27,188 bases of DNA from NCBI GenBank assembly GCA_030526445.1, contig JAUNCV010000007.1, positions 1-27,188 of the forward strand, in the 5' to 3' direction. The translations under genes were made by a program, and so were the position numbers. Origin of the DNA: Bacteroidales bacterium. Lineage in GTDB: Bacteria > Bacteroidota > Bacteroidia > Bacteroidales > UBA3663. The stretch's first letter is position 1. Each line of letters starts with the position of its first letter. Positions 24,441 through 27,188 of the stretch are shown here, piece by piece. The notes beneath the pieces were generated by a model that saw only the letters and a list, made by a program, of their open reading frames with translations, was not told the DNA's origin and ran no database searches.

Positions 24441-25436
24441 TCATTTACAACCTCCAAAACTGATGACATCGTCCATGACATCAGAGATATTGAAACCTGC
24501 GCAACGCACCTGCTGCGGAATGAACGAGGTGGCTGTCATGCCAGGTGTGGTGTTGACCTCAAGCAGATGTGGCACGCCGTCAATGATGATGTAGTCGACA
24601 CGGATAATGCCCTTGGCACCAATGTAGCGGTAAATCTTCTTGGTGGTCTCCTGCACCTGCTTGGTGAGTTCGTCCGAAATGCGGGCGGGCGTAATCTCCT
24701 CAACGGCGCCATTGTATTTGGCATCTACGTCGAAGAACTCTGTCTTCGGACAAACCTCTGTAATAGGCAGTGCCTGAAGGCCTTGGCTCGATGTGTAGCA
24801 GCCGCAGGTTATTTCGGTTCCCTGCATAAAACTCTCTATGATCACCTCGCCGGTAGCCTCGTTCATAGCATCGGTGATAGCCTGCTGCAACTGTCCAGCC
24901 TCTTTCACTTTGGTGGTTGCGTAGCTCGAACCGCCGGCATTGGGCTTCACGAACATAGGCAGGCCGAGTTCTTTCACACAGGCATCGGTCTCTATTGTTT
25001 CACCCTTGTGCAGCAATACGCTCTTGGCAACCGGAATACCCATGGTGCTGAGATACTTATTACAGAAATATTTGCTACAAGTGAGCGATGCAGCAAGCAC
25101 GCCGCAGCAGCTGTATGGCATGCCTATGAGGTCGAAATATCCCTGCAGAATACCATTCTCACCGGGCGTACCGTGAATGATGATATAGGCGAAGTCGAAC
25201 ACAATCTTCTGTCCGCCCACCACAACCGAGAAGTCGTTTCTATCTACAGGCTGGGTGTTGTTCCAGTCATAGTCTGTGCCGTTATACTCTACACGTTTCC
25301 AATCCTGTCCCTTGAGCACAAGGATGTGGGTTTCATATTTGGTGTGGTCCATGAAACTCCAGATGCCCTGAGCGCTGCGCAAACTTACCACATACTCAGA
25401 ACTGTCGCCACCGGCCACAATTGCTATCTTTTTCAT
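24441..25436 (-). CDS. ddl: D-alanine--D-alanine ligase
   Basis: A 331-residue ATP-grasp ligase making the D-Ala-D-Ala dipeptide of peptidoglycan precursors. Visible are GGDSSEYVVSLRSA (E14, S18), HGTPGENGILQGYFDLIGMPYSC, VKPNAGGSS (ATP/S171 loop), EVIIESFMQGTEIT, and KY (K240, Y241) in FFDVDAKYNGAVEEITPA. The KY pair marks the D-Ala- rather than D-lactate-specific form, so nothing suggests glycopeptide resistance. Mg ligands D281, E293 and N295 are in IRVDYII and LLEVNTTPGM. It overlaps the end of the pseudouridine synthase gene by one base. Confidence 0.95.
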   Translation of the reverse strand: MKKIAIVAGGDSSEYVVSLRSAQGIWSFMDHTKYETHILVLKGQDWKRVEYNGTDYDWNNTQPVDRNDFSVVVGGQKIVFDFAYIIIHGTPGENGILQGYFDLIGMPYSCCGVLAASLTCSKYFCNKYLSTMGIPVAKSVLLHKGETIETDACVKELGLPMFVKPNAGGSSYATTKVKEAGQLQQAITDAMNEATGEVIIESFMQGTEITCGCYTSSQGLQALPITEVCPKTEFFDVDAKYNGAVEEITPARISDELTKQVQETTKKIYRYIGAKGIIRVDYIIIDGVPHLLEVNTTPGMTATSFIPQQVRCAGFNISDVMDDVISFGGCK

Positions 25437-26497
25437 TATTCTCTATTTGAAATATAATCTTTCCAATTGTCGATGAGTGCCTGCATATCGGCTGGCAATG
25501 GGGCTTCGAAGTCCATCTCTTCGCCGGTGCGCGGATGCTTGAATCCGAGGGTGCGTGCATGCAAAGCCTGTCGCGGACACACATTGAAGCAACCGTTCAC
25601 AAACTGGGTGTATCGGCTGAAGGTGGTTCCCTTCAGTATGCGGTCGCCGCCATATTGCTTATCGTTGAAGAGGATGTGGCCCAAATGCTTCATGTGCACA
25701 CGAATCTGATGGGTGCGGCCCGTTTCCAGCTGGCACTCCACCACGCTCACATAGCCCAGACGGTCCAGCACGCGGTAGTGTGTCACCGCTGGCTTGCCCT
25801 CTTCGCTACCCACTGGGTAATATTCCATCAGGGTTCTGTCGCTCTTGTTTCGTCCGATATTTCCCTCTATAACGCCCTCGTTTTCATTCACATGTCCCCA
25901 AACCACGGCTGTATAAAGTCGGCGGGTGGTTTTGTGGAAGAACTGACGGCTGAGGCTTGTTCCGGCATCTTCGTTTTTGGCAATCACCAGTAGGCCCGAT
26001 GTCTCTTTGTCTATTCTATGCACAAGGCCGCAGCGCTTCTGGAAGTCGAAGTTTTCTTCGCCCTCGCCCTCTGCATCGCCCTCGCCGTTGCCCAGACCTT
26101 CGGCCAAGTCGAGGTTGATGCCCAGGTGGAATGCCAAGGCATTGACCAGTGTTCCGGTGTAGTTGCCGTGGCCCGGATGCACTACCATGCCAGCGGGTTT
26201 GTTCACCACGAGCAGGTCGTCATCTTCATACACAATGTCGAGCGGAATATCTTCGGGCACAATCTCGGTCGAATGTCGCGGGCGGTCCATCATCACCTGC
26301 ACCACGTCGTTAGGGCGCACCTTATAGCTGCACTTCTCGGGCTTGCCGTTCACCAGAATATAGCCGCCGTCGGCTGCTTGCTGTATGCGGTTGCGCGATG
26401 TGCCTTTGATGCGATCCACGAGAAACTTATCAACACGCATAGGCTCCTGACCCTTGTCGGCCACGAAGCGGAAATGTTCGAAAAGCTCTTCTGCCAT
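25436..26497 (-). CDS. rluD: RluA/RluD-family 23S rRNA pseudouridine synthase
   Basis: A 353-residue enzyme with an N-terminal S4 RNA-binding domain (MRVDKFLVDRIKGTSRNRIQQAADGGYILVNG, from about residue 20) and the RluA-type catalytic domain: VVNKPAGMVVHPG (97-109), HRIDKETSGLL with catalytic D163, and ETGRTHQIRVH. It converts uridines to pseudouridine in 23S rRNA; RluD identity is favoured by the S4 domain but not certain. Between VHPGHGNYTGTLVNAL and the catalytic loop lies a Gly/Glu-rich insertion (about 134-149). The start at 26497 is chosen over one 30 bp upstream because the family begins MAEE-like and this leaves one base after the stop of the PASTA gene. The last base overlaps ddl. 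Confidence 0.9.
   Translation of the reverse strand: MAEELFEHFRFVADKGQEPMRVDKFLVDRIKGTSRNRIQQAADGGYILVNGKPEKCSYKVRPNDVVQVMMDRPRHSTEIVPEDIPLDIVYEDDDLLVVNKPAGMVVHPGHGNYTGTLVNALAFHLGINLDLAEGLGNGEGDAEGEGEENFDFQKRCGLVHRIDKETSGLLVIAKNEDAGTSLSRQFFHKTTRRLYTAVVWGHVNENEGVIEGNIGRNKSDRTLMEYYPVGSEEGKPAVTHYRVLDRLGYVSVVECQLETGRTHQIRVHMKHLGHILFNDKQYGGDRILKGTTFSRYTQFVNGCFNVCPRQALHARTLGFKHPRTGEEMDFEAPLPADMQALIDNWKDYISNRE
26058..26091 (-). repeat. Hexanucleotide-like GGCGAG repeats inside the pseudouridine synthase gene
   Basis: On the coding strand, near-copies of GGCGAG/GGCGAT/GAGGGC follow each other and encode an alternating Gly/Glu/Asp segment (GNGEGDAEGEGEE). The six-base unit keeps the frame whatever the copy number. 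Confidence 0.6.
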
Positions 26498-26498
26498 A

Positions 26499-27137
26499 TT
26501 ACTCAAAGAATGCTGTTTCGTTTTCATCGTTCTCAGCCTCGAGCGCCAGCTGTGTGCTGCCTACTATGAGCACCACGCGTGTTCGCTTCGGATACTCTTT
26601 GCCTACAATCATGGGCGAACCATCGGTCGAAGAGACCACGCCAAGCACGAGGTCGTCAAATTCATGTGCCTCGTAGCGCACCGAATCCACAATGAAATAC
26701 TGGTCATCGAGGTCAGAGTGTGCCTGTCGGCTCGAGAGGTCAACCACATTGGGGAAGGCAAACTTCTGCACGGTCGAACTATTGACTGTGAGATAAACAA
26801 TTCGGCCCGGCTTCACGGGCAGGTTTCCTTCGGGCAGCTGCTCAATCACCACACCCGGCTTGTGCCAGTCGCTGTATATGGTGTCAATCACCACTGGTTT
26901 GAGGCCCTGTGCCTCGATCACCGTAATGGCGTCATCGGTCATCATATTGGCCACGGCGGGCACGTTGACACGAGCAGAATGGTCGGTCACACCATCCAGA
27001 AAGTTAGGTACAAACCACAAAGTAATGCCAAACACAATGGCAATCATGATGGCCACATTGACCAGCACGATAAGGAGCGAACGCTTGAATCGGCCCATGG
27101 AACTGCGATTTTGAGAACTATTTTTCGTCTTGTTCAT
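26499..27137 (-). CDS. Membrane-anchored PASTA-domain protein
   Basis: A 212-residue protein with a basic cytoplasmic N-terminus, one transmembrane helix (about 20-43, LLIVLVNVAIMIAIVFGITLW without the first residues) and two extracytoplasmic PASTA domains (about 57-118 and 126-195; VIEAQGLKPVVID...PGVVIEQLPEGNLPVKPGRIVYLTV). PASTA domains bind peptidoglycan or beta-lactams in Ser/Thr kinases and penicillin-binding proteins; here no kinase or transpeptidase domain is attached. The next genes include a pseudouridine synthase and D-Ala-D-Ala ligase, so a cell-wall role is reasonable but inferred. The ATG at 27137 is about 14 nt after the predicted start of transcription; an ATG at 27098 is the alternative. 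Confidence 0.87.
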   Translation of the reverse strand: MNKTKNSSQNRSSMGRFKRSLLIVLVNVAIMIAIVFGITLWFVPNFLDGVTDHSARVNVPAVANMMTDDAITVIEAQGLKPVVIDTIYSDWHKPGVVIEQLPEGNLPVKPGRIVYLTVNSSTVQKFAFPNVVDLSSRQAHSDLDDQYFIVDSVRYEAHEFDDLVLGVVSSTDGSPMIVGKEYPKRTRVVLIVGSTQLALEAENDENETAFFE

Positions 27138-27157
27138 TTTTACAAATTTTCAACGAG

Positions 27158-27188
27158 CAAAGATAGAGAGTTTGCCCAACATATCCAA
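27158..27188 (-). promoter_or_regulatory. Promoter for the PASTA-rluD-ddl run
   Basis: Minus strand TTG (27188-27186, at the very edge), 20-bp spacer, TATCTTTG (27165-27158). It probably drives the genes down to the terminator at 19288-19330, since the other gaps in the run contain no perfect TAnnTTTG box. Confidence 0.65.

Noticed and set aside
24441..25436. Ddl as a D-Ala-D-Lac (glycopeptide resistance) ligase
   Set aside because: The K240-Y241 pair of D-Ala-specific enzymes is present and no van-type genes are nearby.
24054..25457. Long plus-strand open frame of 467 codons opposite ddl and the acyltransferase gene
   Set aside because: It lies antisense to two well-conserved genes and has no recognisable domain; it results from codon bias on the other strand. 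The same holds for the long frames at 20547-21662, 5176-6210 and 14800-15684.
26498..26527. Upstream start for the pseudouridine synthase
   Set aside because: It would overlap the PASTA gene by 29 bp and adds residues unlike the family; the ATG at 26497 directly follows the PASTA stop.
1..27188. CRISPR arrays, insertion sequences, phage genes, tRNA or rRNA
   Set aside because: No spaced direct repeats, transposase or integrase motifs, or tRNA/rRNA-like segments were found by reading both strands.

Overview
The window looks like a core-genome stretch from a Bacteroidales bacterium, probably Prevotella-like. The signs are repeated TAnnTTTG -7 boxes with a TTG 20 bp upstream, A-rich leaders without clear Shine-Dalgarno sites, a GyrB without the long enterobacterial insertion, an M64 peptidase and a GH2/GH31 polysaccharide pair. 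I see no tRNA, rRNA, CRISPR array, insertion sequence or phage genes, and no stretch over 300 bases lacks a gene.

Layout. (1) 1-1624: the cut-off start of a shikimate kinase gene (-), divergent from an RNase HI gene (+) that overlaps a fumarylacetoacetate-hydrolase-family gene (+). (2) 1716-5058: gyrB and rpsT (both -), divergent from recO (+). (3) 5185-9996: a GH2 beta-galactosidase-like enzyme and a GH31 alpha-xylosidase-like enzyme in one operon (-), divergent from a secreted M64 metallopeptidase (+, 10156-11595). (4) 11726-15498: an operon (-) of an RsmI-related methyltransferase, a WalJ-like metallo-beta-lactamase-fold hydrolase and a Dcp-like peptidase lipoprotein. (5) 15593-19249: an operon (+) of an RsmF-like rRNA m5C methyltransferase, an EamA transporter, greA and a class I methyltransferase. 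(6) 19330-27137: a seven-gene run (-) of a PASTA protein, a RluD-like pseudouridine synthase, ddl, an acyltransferase, nadC, an outer-membrane barrel and a TPR protein.

Transcription units mostly meet head to head at divergent promoters and tail to tail at strong hairpins that can stop transcription from both sides (1661-1695, 5111-5150, 11662-11713, 19288-19330). Seven promoters share the same TTG-N20-TAnnTTTG geometry.

Most of the content is housekeeping: topology, translation, recombination, rRNA/tRNA modification, cell wall, lipid and NAD synthesis. I see no convincing new defence or mobile system. The observations most worth following are a 25-bp alternating purine/pyrimidine tract just upstream of gyrB, a plug-less outer-membrane barrel translationally coupled to a periplasmic TPR protein, a stand-alone xyloglucan-type GH2/GH31 pair without SusC/SusD, and the left edge of the window, where the shikimate kinase reading frame turns abruptly into a GGDEF-like motif, most simply an assembly chimera.
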